Shown one piece after another: positions 17,574-25,737 of a DNA stretch of 64,000 nucleotides. Below the pieces are notes generated by a model. That model worked only from the letters and a program-made list of their open reading frames with translations. It ran no database searches and was not told the origin of the DNA. The stretch spans positions 186,001 to 250,000 of the forward strand of contig NZ_WTYT01000001.1 in the NCBI RefSeq assembly GCF_009827595.1, in the 5' to 3' direction. The first letter of the stretch is position 1. Each line of letters starts with the position of its first letter. The DNA comes from Altericroceibacterium endophyticum (GTDB taxonomy: Bacteria > Pseudomonadota > Alphaproteobacteria > Sphingomonadales > Sphingomonadaceae). A program made the translations under genes and the position numbers.

Positions 17574-17796
17574 CGCAGGCTGGTTTTGCGGGCAGGGTGG
17601 GGCGATTGACGGCTTTATGCACGGGGCGCTCCTTTGCCATCGGCACAAGCGCGCTCTGCTCCATTTCATCCAGCTGCTGCAATTGCTTTCGCAAGCTGGA
17701 TGCCTGGGCAATTGCGCCATTGAGTGATGCCCAGCACACAGTCAGGCTTAGTCCGGCGGCAACGCAAAATAGGCAAGCAATCAGAAAATCGATCAT
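17536..17796 (-). CDS. Small single-pass membrane protein behind a LexA-type promoter
   Basis: This 86-residue protein belongs to no family I recognise. Residues 4-23 form one transmembrane helix (FLIACLFCVAAGLSLTVCW), residues 28-46 a short amphipathic helix rich in Gln and Leu (LRKQLQQLDEMEQ), and the rest is a Lys/Arg/Pro-rich tail of net positive charge. The start codon has a strong GGGGGG ribosome site. About 100 bases upstream is a promoter with a consensus -35 box and a GTTC-N7-GTTC box inside its spacer, the alphaproteobacterial LexA site, so induction by DNA damage is inferred. Small SOS-induced membrane proteins in other bacteria (SidA, YneA, SulA analogues) block division; that role here is a hypothesis. 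Its 3' end overlaps pssA by 38 bases. Confidence 0.7.
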   Translation of the reverse strand: MIDFLIACLFCVAAGLSLTVCWASLNGAIAQASSLRKQLQQLDEMEQSALVPMAKERPVHKAVNRPTLPAKPACVRKPRPRLYAAA

Positions 17797-17896
17797 CTCA
17801 TTCCCCCCAATTTGGTTCGGCGGCCAAAAATGCTAGAGTAGCTGTGGAAAACATGTTTAAAGTTTTCGCAGCACTTCAATCGGCCTCGCTCTGGAA

Positions 17897-17925
17897 CATA
17901 TGTTCTCCCTATGTTCCAATGTCAA
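17897..17925 (-). promoter_or_regulatory. SOS promoter with LexA box, directed at the small membrane gene
   Basis: On the minus strand TTGACA (17920-17925) and CATATG (17897-17902) are separated by exactly 17 bases. The GTTC-N7-GTTC box (17902-17916, spacer TCCCTAT) occupies the spacer and touches the -10 box. An overlapping GAAC-N4-GTTC palindrome lies at 17894-17905. A repressor bound there would block RNA polymerase. Confidence 0.7.
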
Positions 17926-18190
17926 GCGGTCCTCACCACAACTGCATCCAGATTGGGTCCGTTTCGGATTTACTCCGCATTATCGCCTGCGTTGACGGGT
18001 GAATAGAAATTGCGCTGGATCTTTGGGTGAATACCCATTAAGGGCGCGCCAGTCGCAACATCTGTCGATCAATCCCGATCGCAGGTTTCGCGGCAAATCC
18101 ACATGGAAGGCGCACATGCCGGTGCCCACGCGGGAGATACCGCTACGGGTTCCAAGTCTTCCAGAGGTCTAACCGGAAAGGAATTTACTT
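17926..18190 (+). promoter_or_regulatory. Leader region of rpsB, with a possible promoter
   Basis: No convincing gene lies here. A possible promoter for rpsB is TTGACG (17992-17997) with CTGGAT (18015-18020), 17 bases apart, giving a leader of about 165 bases. S2 operons in many bacteria are controlled by S2 binding to this leader, but I could not recognise a specific conserved structure. Confidence 0.35.
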
Positions 18191-18964
18191 ATGGCGGCAC
18201 CTACCGTCACGATGCAGCAATTGATTGAGGCCGGTGCGCATTTTGGCCACCAGACCCATCGCTGGAACCCGCGGATGAAGCCGTATATCTTCGGCGCCCG
18301 CAACGGTGTTCACATTATCGACCTGTCACAGACGGTGCCGCTCATGGCCCGCGCGCTTGACTTCGTTTCCGCAACCGTCCGCGCTGGTGGCAAGGTTCTG
18401 TTCGTCGGCACCAAGCGTCAGGCGCAAGAGCCGATCGCTGAAGCTGCTCGCGCTTCGGGTCAGCACTTCGTCAACCATCGCTGGCTCGGCGGCATGCTGA
18501 CCAACTGGAAGACCATTTCCCAGTCGATCAAGCGCCTCAAGACCCTCGAAGAGCGCCTGTCGGGCGACACTGCTGGTCTGACCAAGAAAGAAATTCTTCA
18601 GCTGACGCGTGAGCGTGACAAGCTGGAACTTTCACTTGGCGGTATCCGCGACATGGGCGGCATTCCGGACGTGATGTTCGTGATCGACGCGAACAAGGAA
18701 GAACTCGCCATCAAGGAAGCCAACGTTCTTGGTATTCCCGTGATTGGCGTGCTCGACACCAATGTCGATCCTTCGGGCATCTCCTTCCCGGTTCCAGGAA
18801 ATGACGATGCCAGCCGCGCTGTGCGCCTGTATTGCGATGCGATCGCACAGGCCGCCACCAAGGGTGCGAATGACGGCACCGTCGATTCGGGTGCCGATAT
18901 CGGTGCCATGGACACGCCGCCGGAAGAAACCGCGGCTGCTGCGGGTGAAGCCGCTTCGGCCTGA
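18191..18964 (+). CDS. rpsB: 30S ribosomal protein S2
   Basis: This 257-residue structural protein of the small ribosomal subunit is needed for S1 binding. It opens with [30 protein letters not shown], interrupted here only by description, and includes the signatures [28 protein letters not shown] and [14 protein letters not shown] short Ala/Glu-rich tail ends the protein. A clear AAAGGA ribosome site precedes the ATG. It heads the rpsB-tsf-pyrH-frr cluster, with tsf 103 bases downstream. Its long leader may carry autoregulation. Confidence 0.98.
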   Translation: MAAPTVTMQQLIEAGAHFGHQTHRWNPRMKPYIFGARNGVHIIDLSQTVPLMARALDFVSATVRAGGKVLFVGTKRQAQEPIAEAARASGQHFVNHRWLGGMLTNWKTISQSIKRLKTLEERLSGDTAGLTKKEILQLTRERDKLELSLGGIRDMGGIPDVMFVIDANKEELAIKEANVLGIPVIGVLDTNVDPSGISFPVPGNDDASRAVRLYCDAIAQAATKGANDGTVDSGADIGAMDTPPEETAAAAGEAASA

Positions 18965-19067
18965 GCGTAACCGAACGGGCATATTTACCCCCTATCGCAC
19001 CGAGCCGACCGAAGCCCACGGGCTACGGAAAGCTCGGTGCAATGACTAAATTAAAGAGGTATTCCAG

Positions 19068-19994
19068 ATGGCTGCTTATACCGCCGCTGACGTGAAGGCC
19101 CTGCGCGAAAAAACCGGCGCGGGCATGATGGATTGTAAAAAAGCGCTGGCTGATGCCGACGGCAACGTCGAAGCCGCAGTTGATGCGCTGCGTGCCAAGG
19201 GTCTTGCTGCTGCACAGAAGAAATCCAGCCGCACGGCTGCTGAAGGCCTGGTTGGCGTGGCTGTATCCGGCACCAAGGGTGTTGCCGTTGAAGTCAATTC
19301 CGAAACCGATTTCGTTGCCAAGAACGAACAGTTCCAGAACTTCGTCACCAATGTGACCAAGCAGGCACTGACCGTATCCAGCGACGATGTGGAAGCGCTC
19401 AAGGCGGCTGACTATCCCACTGGTGGCACTGTTGCCGAAGCACTGACCAACAATGTCGCGACGATTGGTGAAAACCAGCAGATCCGCCGCATGAAGACGG
19501 TTGAAGTGTCCAAGGGCGTCATCGTTCCTTACATGCATAACGCCGTAACCCCGGAACTGGGCAAGATCGGCGTGCTGGTCGCGCTTGAAAGCGAAGCGCC
19601 GGCTGATGTTCTCGAAGGTCTGGGCAAGCAGCTCGCCATGCACATCGCGGCAGCATTCCCGCAGGCTCTCAATGCAGAAGGCCTCGACGCCGATCTGATC
19701 GAGCGCGAGCGCGCGATTGCTTCGGAAAAGGCTGCTGAAAGCGGCAAGCCCGAAAATGTGCAGGAAAAGATGGTTGAAGGCGCGGTGAACAAGTTCGCCA
19801 AGGAAAACGCTCTGCTCAGCCAAATTTTCGTGATGGACAACAAGACCCCGATCGCTCAGGTCGTCGAAAAGGCTGGCAAGGAAGCCGGTTCTTCGATCGT
19901 GCTGAAGGATTATGTCCGCTTCCAGCTCGGTGAAGGCATCGAGAAGGAAGAAAGCGATTTCGCAGCAGAAGTCGCTGCCGCCGTCAAAGGCTGA
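19068..19994 (+). CDS. tsf: Translation elongation factor Ts
   Basis: This 308-residue nucleotide exchange factor for EF-Tu has an N-terminal UBA-like domain with [17 protein letters not shown], where the TGAGMMD segment is a family signature. The core contains [10 protein letters not shown] (TDFV contacts EF-Tu) and HIAAAFPQ, and the protein ends with a coiled segment and [17 protein letters not shown]. The length is slightly above E. coli EF-Ts. AGAGG lies before the ATG. A hairpin terminator follows 37 bases after the stop, so pyrH is likely transcribed separately. Confidence 0.98.
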   Translation: MAAYTAADVKALREKTGAGMMDCKKALADADGNVEAAVDALRAKGLAAAQKKSSRTAAEGLVGVAVSGTKGVAVEVNSETDFVAKNEQFQNFVTNVTKQALTVSSDDVEALKAADYPTGGTVAEALTNNVATIGENQQIRRMKTVEVSKGVIVPYMHNAVTPELGKIGVLVALESEAPADVLEGLGKQLAMHIAAAFPQALNAEGLDADLIERERAIASEKAAESGKPENVQEKMVEGAVNKFAKENALLSQIFVMDNKTPIAQVVEKAGKEAGSSIVLKDYVRFQLGEGIEKEESDFAAEVAAAVKG

Positions 19995-20030
19995 TCGCCA
20001 GATCTGTTTGTCGGCCTGTCCGACAGCAAG

Positions 20031-20063
20031 AGCCGCTGCTCCCATCGGGAGTGGCGGCTTTTT
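20031..20063 (+). terminator. Terminator after tsf
   Basis: The stem AGCCGCtgCTCCC / GGGAGtgGCGGCT with loop ATC is followed by TTTTTG. Confidence 0.88.
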
Positions 20064-20518
20064 GTTTGCTTGCAGACTTTTTGGATTGGAGTCGGTTTTC
20101 TGACAGGTCGCAAGAGCTGGCTAATCGGACCATTTGCGTTGCCGCTGCTGAAGATTGCGGTGATGAGCGTGCTTATATCGCCGGTAACGGTCCAGCACAG
20201 CGGTTCGCCGCTGCTCTGTTGGTTCTGTTCGGCATGATCTGATTCGTGAAGGCCCTGATATTTGCTGGCGTGCTCGTGGTTGTCCTGGCGGCAGATGAGA
20301 GCGCTTGCCGGATCAAGACACTGCGGCTGTCAATTGTGTTCGCGGCGCTGTGTTTTTCCATGTTCCTGACCCTTGGCGCCTGCGTTGACGCTCTTCGTAT
20401 CACTTTGTCCGCGATGTATTATCGGGTCATGAATTGGAAATTTTGCCTTTCCCTTTGCGTGTCCGCGTGAAGGCGCTAAGGACGCGAATACCCCATCATC
20501 GCTGCAATAAGGTCTTTC
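20064..20518. other. Gene-poor spacer between tsf and pyrH
   Basis: This spacer is 455 bases long. I see no supported gene. A GTG-initiated frame at 20246-20470 (74 residues, hydrophobic and cysteine-rich) lacks a ribosome site and is not convincing. A TATTAT -10-like box at 20417-20422 may belong to a pyrH promoter but has no good -35 partner. Confidence 0.4.
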
Positions 20519-21241
20519 ATGCCGCACACTCCTTCAAAGCGCATCCTCCTAAAATTATCGGGTGAAGTGCTCATGGGAGAGCAGCAATTCGGCATTGATC
20601 CCGAATATGTTGCGCGGCTGGCTGAAGAAGTGAAGGCGGCGAAGGATACCGGACTGGAAATCTGTCTGGTTATCGGCGGGGGAAATATTTTTCGCGGGAT
20701 TTCCGGTGCGGCCAAGGGGCTGGATCGGACGACTGGGGACTATATGGGCATGCTGGCGACTGTGATGAACGCGCTGGCAATGCAGAACGCGCTGGAGAAG
20801 CTGGGTGTGCAGACCCGCGTGCAATCGGCCATCCCGATGGCCACAGTATGCGAACCATACATTCGCCGCCGTGCAGAACGACATTTGGAAAAGGGCCGGG
20901 TGGTGATTTTTGCCGCGGGCACCGGAAACCCATTTTTCACAACGGATACGGGCGCGGCCTTGCGGGCTGCGGAAATGGGCTGTGATGCCTTGTTGAAGGG
21001 CACCAGCGTCGACGGTGTTTACGACAGTGACCCCAAGAAAGTACCCGGTGCGAAACGTTTCGAAACAATATCCTATGGCAAAGTGCTATCGGATAATCTT
21101 AAAGTGATGGACGCTGCCGCCGTGGCGCTTTGCCGTGAGAATGCTATCCCGATCGTGGTCTTCTCGATCCGCGAAAAGGGCAATCTCGCGCGCATCTTGG
21201 CGGGCGAAGGCGTGCAGACGACAGTACAAGAGGAAGCCTGA
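20519..21241 (+). CDS. pyrH: UMP kinase
   Basis: This hexameric kinase converts UMP to UDP at the entry to pyrimidine nucleotide synthesis. The 240-residue product has the amino-acid-kinase fold: the ATP loop [13 protein letters not shown] at the start, GGGNIFRG for phosphate binding, a central [17 protein letters not shown] segment that binds UMP, and [12 protein letters not shown] and GVYDSDPKK near the nucleotide site. An AAGG ribosome site precedes the ATG. Only three bases separate its stop from frr, the standard order. Confidence 0.98.
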   Translation: MPHTPSKRILLKLSGEVLMGEQQFGIDPEYVARLAEEVKAAKDTGLEICLVIGGGNIFRGISGAAKGLDRTTGDYMGMLATVMNALAMQNALEKLGVQTRVQSAIPMATVCEPYIRRRAERHLEKGRVVIFAAGTGNPFFTTDTGAALRAAEMGCDALLKGTSVDGVYDSDPKKVPGAKRFETISYGKVLSDNLKVMDAAAVALCRENAIPIVVFSIREKGNLARILAGEGVQTTVQEEA

Positions 21242-21244
21242 CAC

Positions 21245-21802
21245 ATGGCGAAATACGACAAAAGCGATATCGAACGCCGCATGAAGGGCGCAGTGGACAG
21301 CCTGAAGAGCGATCTCGCAGGTCTGCGCACCGGCCGCGCAAACACGACGCTGCTCGATCCTGTTCAGGTTGAAGTCTATGGCGCGATGATGCCACTGAGC
21401 CAGGTAGCCACGGTTTCCGCACCTGATCCGCGGATGCTTTCCGTGCAGGTATGGGACAAGAGCAATATCAATCCGGTGGAAAAGGGCATCGCTCATGCCG
21501 GGCTCGGTCTCAACCCGATGATTGATGGTCAGACCATTCGTCTGCCGATTCCCGATCTGACCGAAGAGCGCCGCAAGGAGCTGGCCAAGCTAGCCGGGCA
21601 ATATTCCGAAAAGGCCAAGATCGCGATCCGCAATGTGCGCCGTGACGGTATGGAAGCGCTCAAGGACGACGAAAAGAAAAAGCAGATCGGCGAAGATGAC
21701 CGGAAGCGTTTGGAAGAAGAAGTTCAGAAACTGACCGACAAGTTTGTCGCTGAAGCGGATTCCGCTTCCGAGGCGAAGGAAAAGGAAATCCTCAGCCAGT
21801 GA
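21245..21802 (+). CDS. frr: Ribosome recycling factor
   Basis: This 185-residue protein, together with EF-G, splits the post-termination ribosome. It shows RRF signatures: [21 protein letters not shown] in two parts near the N-terminus, the [19 protein letters not shown] domain II stretch, and the C-terminal helix with [13 protein letters not shown]. The length matches the family. GAGGAAG lies at a good distance upstream, inside the end of pyrH. Its stop overlaps the GTG start of uppS by four bases. Confidence 0.98.
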   Translation: MAKYDKSDIERRMKGAVDSLKSDLAGLRTGRANTTLLDPVQVEVYGAMMPLSQVATVSAPDPRMLSVQVWDKSNINPVEKGIAHAGLGLNPMIDGQTIRLPIPDLTEERRKELAKLAGQYSEKAKIAIRNVRRDGMEALKDDEKKKQIGEDDRKRLEEEVQKLTDKFVAEADSASEAKEKEILSQ

Positions 21803-22545
21803 TTGAGGGCATGCCTCAATTCGGAGGTGGTGTCGTTGGTATGGCGACGGGTGAGGATATGGGCGAGAAACTGGATTTTGGCGCCCGCCATGTCGCCATC
21901 ATCATGGATGGCAACGGGCGGTGGGCGAAACACCACCATCTGCCTCGCGCGATGGGTCATCGCCGCGGTGTAGAGGCTGTGCGCCGTCTGATCCGCTCGC
22001 TTGGTCCAATGGGGCTTGATTGCGTCACGCTCTATGCCTTTTCTTCGGAAAACTGGAAAAGGCCGCAGGATGAAGTGAAAGATTTGATGTCGCTGATGCG
22101 GCATTTTATCAAAAGCGATCTGCCTGAATTCATCGCTAATGATGTAAGGCTGAAGATTGTCGGCGATTATCAGGCGCTGGAACCTGACATTGTCGCCATG
22201 CTGGATGATGCACTAGAGCGTACGGCTGATGGCAGCCGGACCGTCGCTGTGGCTCTGAATTACGGCTCTCAGCACGAAATCGCACGCGCGGCGGCCAAGG
22301 CAGCAGCAGAAGGTGCGGTCACTACCGAAACCATTTCTGCCCATCTCGACACGGCTGATTTGCCCCCTCTCGATTTGGTGATTCGGACTTCCGGCGAAAT
22401 CCGTCTGTCCAATTTTCTGCTGTGGCAATCAGCCTATGCCGAACTGTATTTTACCGATGTGTTGTGGCCGGATTTTACGCCCGAGCATCTGGAACAGGCT
22501 TTGGCAGAATATGCCGGGCGGGAGCGTCGCTTTGGTGGACGCTGA
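21799..22545 (+). CDS. uppS: Isoprenyl transferase (undecaprenyl diphosphate synthase)
   Basis: This cis-prenyltransferase makes the C55 carrier lipid for peptidoglycan and polysaccharide export. The catalytic aspartate is in [13 protein letters not shown], followed by [25 protein letters not shown] and the closing signature [20 protein letters not shown] with FTDVLWPDF. The first 30 residues are a variable lead; I use the GTG at 21799 that overlaps the frr stop, though ATG codons at 21811 and 21841 are possible. The stop lies ten bases past the start of cdsA, so the genes overlap. Confidence 0.96.
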   Translation: MIEGMPQFGGGVVGMATGEDMGEKLDFGARHVAIIMDGNGRWAKHHHLPRAMGHRRGVEAVRRLIRSLGPMGLDCVTLYAFSSENWKRPQDEVKDLMSLMRHFIKSDLPEFIANDVRLKIVGDYQALEPDIVAMLDDALERTADGSRTVAVALNYGSQHEIARAAAKAAAEGAVTTETISAHLDTADLPPLDLVIRTSGEIRLSNFLLWQSAYAELYFTDVLWPDFTPEHLEQALAEYAGRERRFGGR

Positions 22546-23290
22546 TTTTACGCCCGAGCGCAAGCGTGACCGTTTGAGGCGTTATGCGAATGTGCCGCTG
22601 CAGGTGCGCACATCCGATCTGCCAAAACGTGTTGCTTCGGCTGTTGTCATGCTGGCGCTGGCTGGCGGCGCATTGGCAGCTGGCGGGGTGTGGCTGCAGG
22701 GATTTATCGCAGCGGTCGCATTTGTGGGCATTGCCGAATTTGTGGTTTTGATCGTCAAGGCGACTGACAATGTTCCCTATCGGCTGGCCGGCGTTCTGGC
22801 GGCTATTGTCTATGTCGGACTCGCCGCAGCGCTCTTGATCCAGATGCCCCGCTTCATGTTGGTGGTCACCGTTGTGGCCGTGATTGCGACCGATACGGGG
22901 GCATATTTTTCAGGCCGTACCATTGGCGGGCCGAAGATCGCCCCATCGATCAGCCCATCGAAGACATGGGCAGGCCTGGGCGGCGGAATGATTGCATCCG
23001 GACTCTGGCTGGTCGCAGTTGTTAGTGTGATCCGCTCAGCATTTGCCTCGCTGTCCCAATCGCCCGCTCAGGGTTTCGACTACAATTTTCTGATTTACGC
23101 TTTTGCTGGCGGCGCCTTGTTGGCCATCGCGGCGCAGGCGGGCGATTTTCTCGAAAGCTGGTTGAAACGCAAGGCAGGCGTCAAGGATAGCTCTCGGCTG
23201 ATTCCCGGCCATGGCGGTGTGCTTGACCGCATTGACGGTCTGCTCCCCGTGGCGTTGATCGTCGGGCTTATCTTCAGCGAGGGGTGGTGA
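22535..23290 (+). CDS. cdsA: Phosphatidate cytidylyltransferase
   Basis: This polytopic membrane enzyme makes CDP-diacylglycerol, the precursor of all the phospholipids here, including the substrate of pssA in this window. The diagnostic C-terminal signature is [21 protein letters not shown], split across residues about 220-240, preceded by the Asp-rich [15 protein letters not shown] segment. About seven membrane helices are visible. I start it at the GTG at 22535, which has GGGCGGGAG upstream; the frame is open farther back inside uppS, but that would give a non-family N-terminus. The start overlaps uppS by 11 bases and the stop overlaps dxr by one. Confidence 0.94.
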   Translation: MDADFTPERKRDRLRRYANVPLQVRTSDLPKRVASAVVMLALAGGALAAGGVWLQGFIAAVAFVGIAEFVVLIVKATDNVPYRLAGVLAAIVYVGLAAALLIQMPRFMLVVTVVAVIATDTGAYFSGRTIGGPKIAPSISPSKTWAGLGGGMIASGLWLVAVVSVIRSAFASLSQSPAQGFDYNFLIYAFAGGALLAIAAQAGDFLESWLKRKAGVKDSSRLIPGHGGVLDRIDGLLPVALIVGLIFSEGW

Positions 23291-24447
23291 TGACTCAGCG
23301 CTCCATTTCGATACTCGGGGCTACCGGATCAATCGGCAGCTCGACGCTGGACCTCATCCGGCGCAATCGCGACAAATGGCGCGTTGTTGCCCTTACGGCG
23401 CATAGCCGGGTGGATGAGCTTGCCTCATTGGCGCGTGAATTTGATGCCGAACTGGCGGTCATATCCGATGAAAAGCGCTTGCCGGATCTGCGCGATGCGC
23501 TTTCGGGCAGCAATGTGGAGATTGCCTGTGGCGCGGCGGCATTATGCGATGCTGCGGCCAGACCTGCGGATATGGTGGTTGCGGCCATAGTCGGCTGCGC
23601 GGGCCTTGCACCCACCATGGCTGCCATCGAACAGGGCACGACGATTGCTTTGGCCAATAAGGAAGCGCTGGTCTCAGCTGGCGATATCCTGATGTCCTCC
23701 GTCGCTGAAAACGGCGCGACTCTCCTTCCGACTGATTCAGAGCATAACGCTATTTTTCAGTGCCTTGCTGGCAATAGTTCGCGTGAAGTCCGCTCTATTA
23801 CACTCACTGCAAGTGGCGGACCATTTCGCAGCTGGAGCAGCGAGCAATTAAACGCTGCCACACGAGAGCAGGCGCTGAAACACCCCAATTGGGACATGGG
23901 TGCCAAGATCACGGTGGATTCGGCCACGATGATGAATAAGGGCCTCGAATTTATCGAGGCGCATCATCTCTTTCCGGTCGGGCTCGACCGCCTGAGGATC
24001 ATCGTCCATCCGCAATCTGTGGTTCATTCCATGGTTGAATATCGCGACGGATCGACTCTGGCTCAGCTTGGGCCGTCCGACATGCGCGTGCCGATCGCCT
24101 CCTGTCTGGCATGGCCGCAGCGGATGGATACGCCGTGTGACCGGCTTGATCTGGCCCAGATCGGTTCGCTTACTTTTGAGGCGCCTGACGAAGTCCGCTT
24201 TCCCGCAACGCGTCTCGCACGGGAAGCGGTAGAAGCGGGCGGGGCGGCTCCGGCGATTCTTAATGCGGCGAATGAAGTCGCGGTGGAGGCATTTCTGGCA
24301 GATCGCATTCGCTTCACCGAAATCGCCGCACTCGTGGCACAGGCGCTGAGCGCTGCCATGCCGCCACCACCGACGACGCTGGCAGAGGTGCTGGCAATAG
24401 ATCGCGATGCGCGGCGGCGCGCATCGGATATTCTGGAGCGCGTCTGA
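23290..24447 (+). CDS. dxr: 1-deoxy-D-xylulose 5-phosphate reductoisomerase
   Basis: This enzyme catalyses the first committed step of the MEP isoprenoid pathway, NADPH- and metal-dependent. The 385-residue product begins with the nucleotide loop SILGATGSIGSSTLDLI, has the LANKEALVSAG segment, the metal and substrate site LPTDSEHNAIFQCL, the flexible loop SGGPFRSW, and HPNWDMGAKITVDSATMMNKG in two parts. I use the ATG at 23290, which forms TGATG with the cdsA stop; two GTG codons just upstream are alternatives. It feeds isoprenyl units to uppS and the polyprenyl synthase at 3.5 kb. Confidence 0.97.
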   Translation: MTQRSISILGATGSIGSSTLDLIRRNRDKWRVVALTAHSRVDELASLAREFDAELAVISDEKRLPDLRDALSGSNVEIACGAAALCDAAARPADMVVAAIVGCAGLAPTMAAIEQGTTIALANKEALVSAGDILMSSVAENGATLLPTDSEHNAIFQCLAGNSSREVRSITLTASGGPFRSWSSEQLNAATREQALKHPNWDMGAKITVDSATMMNKGLEFIEAHHLFPVGLDRLRIIVHPQSVVHSMVEYRDGSTLAQLGPSDMRVPIASCLAWPQRMDTPCDRLDLAQIGSLTFEAPDEVRFPATRLAREAVEAGGAAPAILNAANEVAVEAFLADRIRFTEIAALVAQALSAAMPPPPTTLAEVLAIDRDARRRASDILERV

Positions 24448-24449
24448 TC

Positions 24450-25565
24450 ATGTTCGAATCGCCTCCTTTCTGGATGTGGATCCTGGGATTCCTGCTTGTG
24501 CTGGGGCCTCTGGTCACGCTGCATGAGCTGGGACATTACCTCGTCGGACGCTGGTGCGGCGTGCGTGCAGACGCCTTTTCGATTGGCTTTGGCAAGGAGC
24601 TGTTCGGCATAACCGACAAACGGGGCACGCGCTGGAAGATTTCAGCGCTGCCACTGGGCGGATATGTACAATTCGCCGGGGATATGAACCCGGCCAGCCA
24701 ACCCAGTGAAGAATGGCTCGCTTTGCCGGAACAGGAGCGTGCGAAGACCTTTCAGGCGCAGCCATTGTGGCAACGCGCCCTGATCGTGGCGGCGGGCCCG
24801 GTCACCAACCTACTGATCGCCATCGGTATTCTGGCGGCCTTCAACTTCGCTTATGGCAAGCTGAACATACCTCCGGTGATTGCGCTGGTTCAGGAAGACA
24901 GCGCGGCAGCGAAGGCGGGGCTCGACATTGGCGACCGTGTCATTGCGGTGAATGGCGATCCGATCGAGAGCTTTGATGAACTGCGCGATATAGTGGTTCC
25001 CAATCCGGGCACGGATGTCGATCTGACGGTTGAGCGCGAAGGAGCGCAGAAGGAATACAGCTTCACCATCCCGACTTTGGTGGAGCAGGACCGATTCGGT
25101 AATGAGTTTCAGGTGGGCCGGCTCGGCGTTGGGTCGAGTCCCGGCGAAATAATTGCTGTCGGTCCGGTCGAAGCGATCACGCTGGCGTTCAAACAAACGG
25201 GCGACATCATGGTGATGATGGTGCAGGGGGTTTGGCAGATTATCACCGGGCGGCGTCCGGTGGATGAATTGGGCGGTCCGATAAAGATCGCGAAATATTC
25301 TGGCGAGCAGCTGAGTCTCGGCTGGCGTCAATTCGTCTCCTTCGCAGCGTTAATTTCAATTAACTTGGCATTCATTAACCTGCTGCCAATCCCTGCGCTC
25401 GACGGTGGGCACCTGGCTTTCTATGCGGCCGAAGCACTTCGCCGTAAGCCAGCCAGCGCCCGCAGTCAGGAATGGGCGTTCCGATTGGGCATAGCCTTTG
25501 TGCTGTCGCTGATGGTGTTCGTCACGGTTAATGATGTTATCTCGCTGCCGATATTCGGTAGTTGA
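24450..25565 (+). CDS. rseP: RIP zinc metalloprotease RseP (site-2 protease)
   Basis: This inner-membrane protease cuts anti-sigma factors and leftover signal peptides within the membrane. Zinc ligands are H25 and H29 in LHELGH, with the third ligand in LLPIPALDGGHL near residue 320. One PDZ domain is visible around 140-210 (AAKAGLDIGDRVIAVNGDPI) instead of the two in E. coli. At 371 residues the length is normal for alphaproteobacteria. It begins three bases after dxr and stands before bamA, the usual rseP-bamA-skp order. Confidence 0.95.
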   Translation: MFESPPFWMWILGFLLVLGPLVTLHELGHYLVGRWCGVRADAFSIGFGKELFGITDKRGTRWKISALPLGGYVQFAGDMNPASQPSEEWLALPEQERAKTFQAQPLWQRALIVAAGPVTNLLIAIGILAAFNFAYGKLNIPPVIALVQEDSAAAKAGLDIGDRVIAVNGDPIESFDELRDIVVPNPGTDVDLTVEREGAQKEYSFTIPTLVEQDRFGNEFQVGRLGVGSSPGEIIAVGPVEAITLAFKQTGDIMVMMVQGVWQIITGRRPVDELGGPIKIAKYSGEQLSLGWRQFVSFAALISINLAFINLLPIPALDGGHLAFYAAEALRRKPASARSQEWAFRLGIAFVLSLMVFVTVNDVISLPIFGS

Positions 25566-25737
25566 GTCAGTAAATTTGGAGTGGCCGGCCCATGCAAAGG
25601 GGATGTTTGCTTGATCGGTTTGGCTGCTTGAGGCAGAGGGCGCCTTTCATGCGTCAGACGATGGAGTTATCCATCGTCTCGGTAAATGCAGCGGGTGCCG
25701 CGACCCGGGGCGGGAAGTGTCAAGGATTGGACGGGAA

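Noticed and set aside
17724-18002. 92-codon plus-strand frame upstream of rpsB
   Set aside because: It runs antisense to the small membrane gene and through the SOS promoter, with no ribosome site or recognisable motif.
20246-20470. 74-codon GTG-started hydrophobic frame between tsf and pyrH
   Set aside because: No ribosome site, no recognisable family, and it covers the likely pyrH promoter region.
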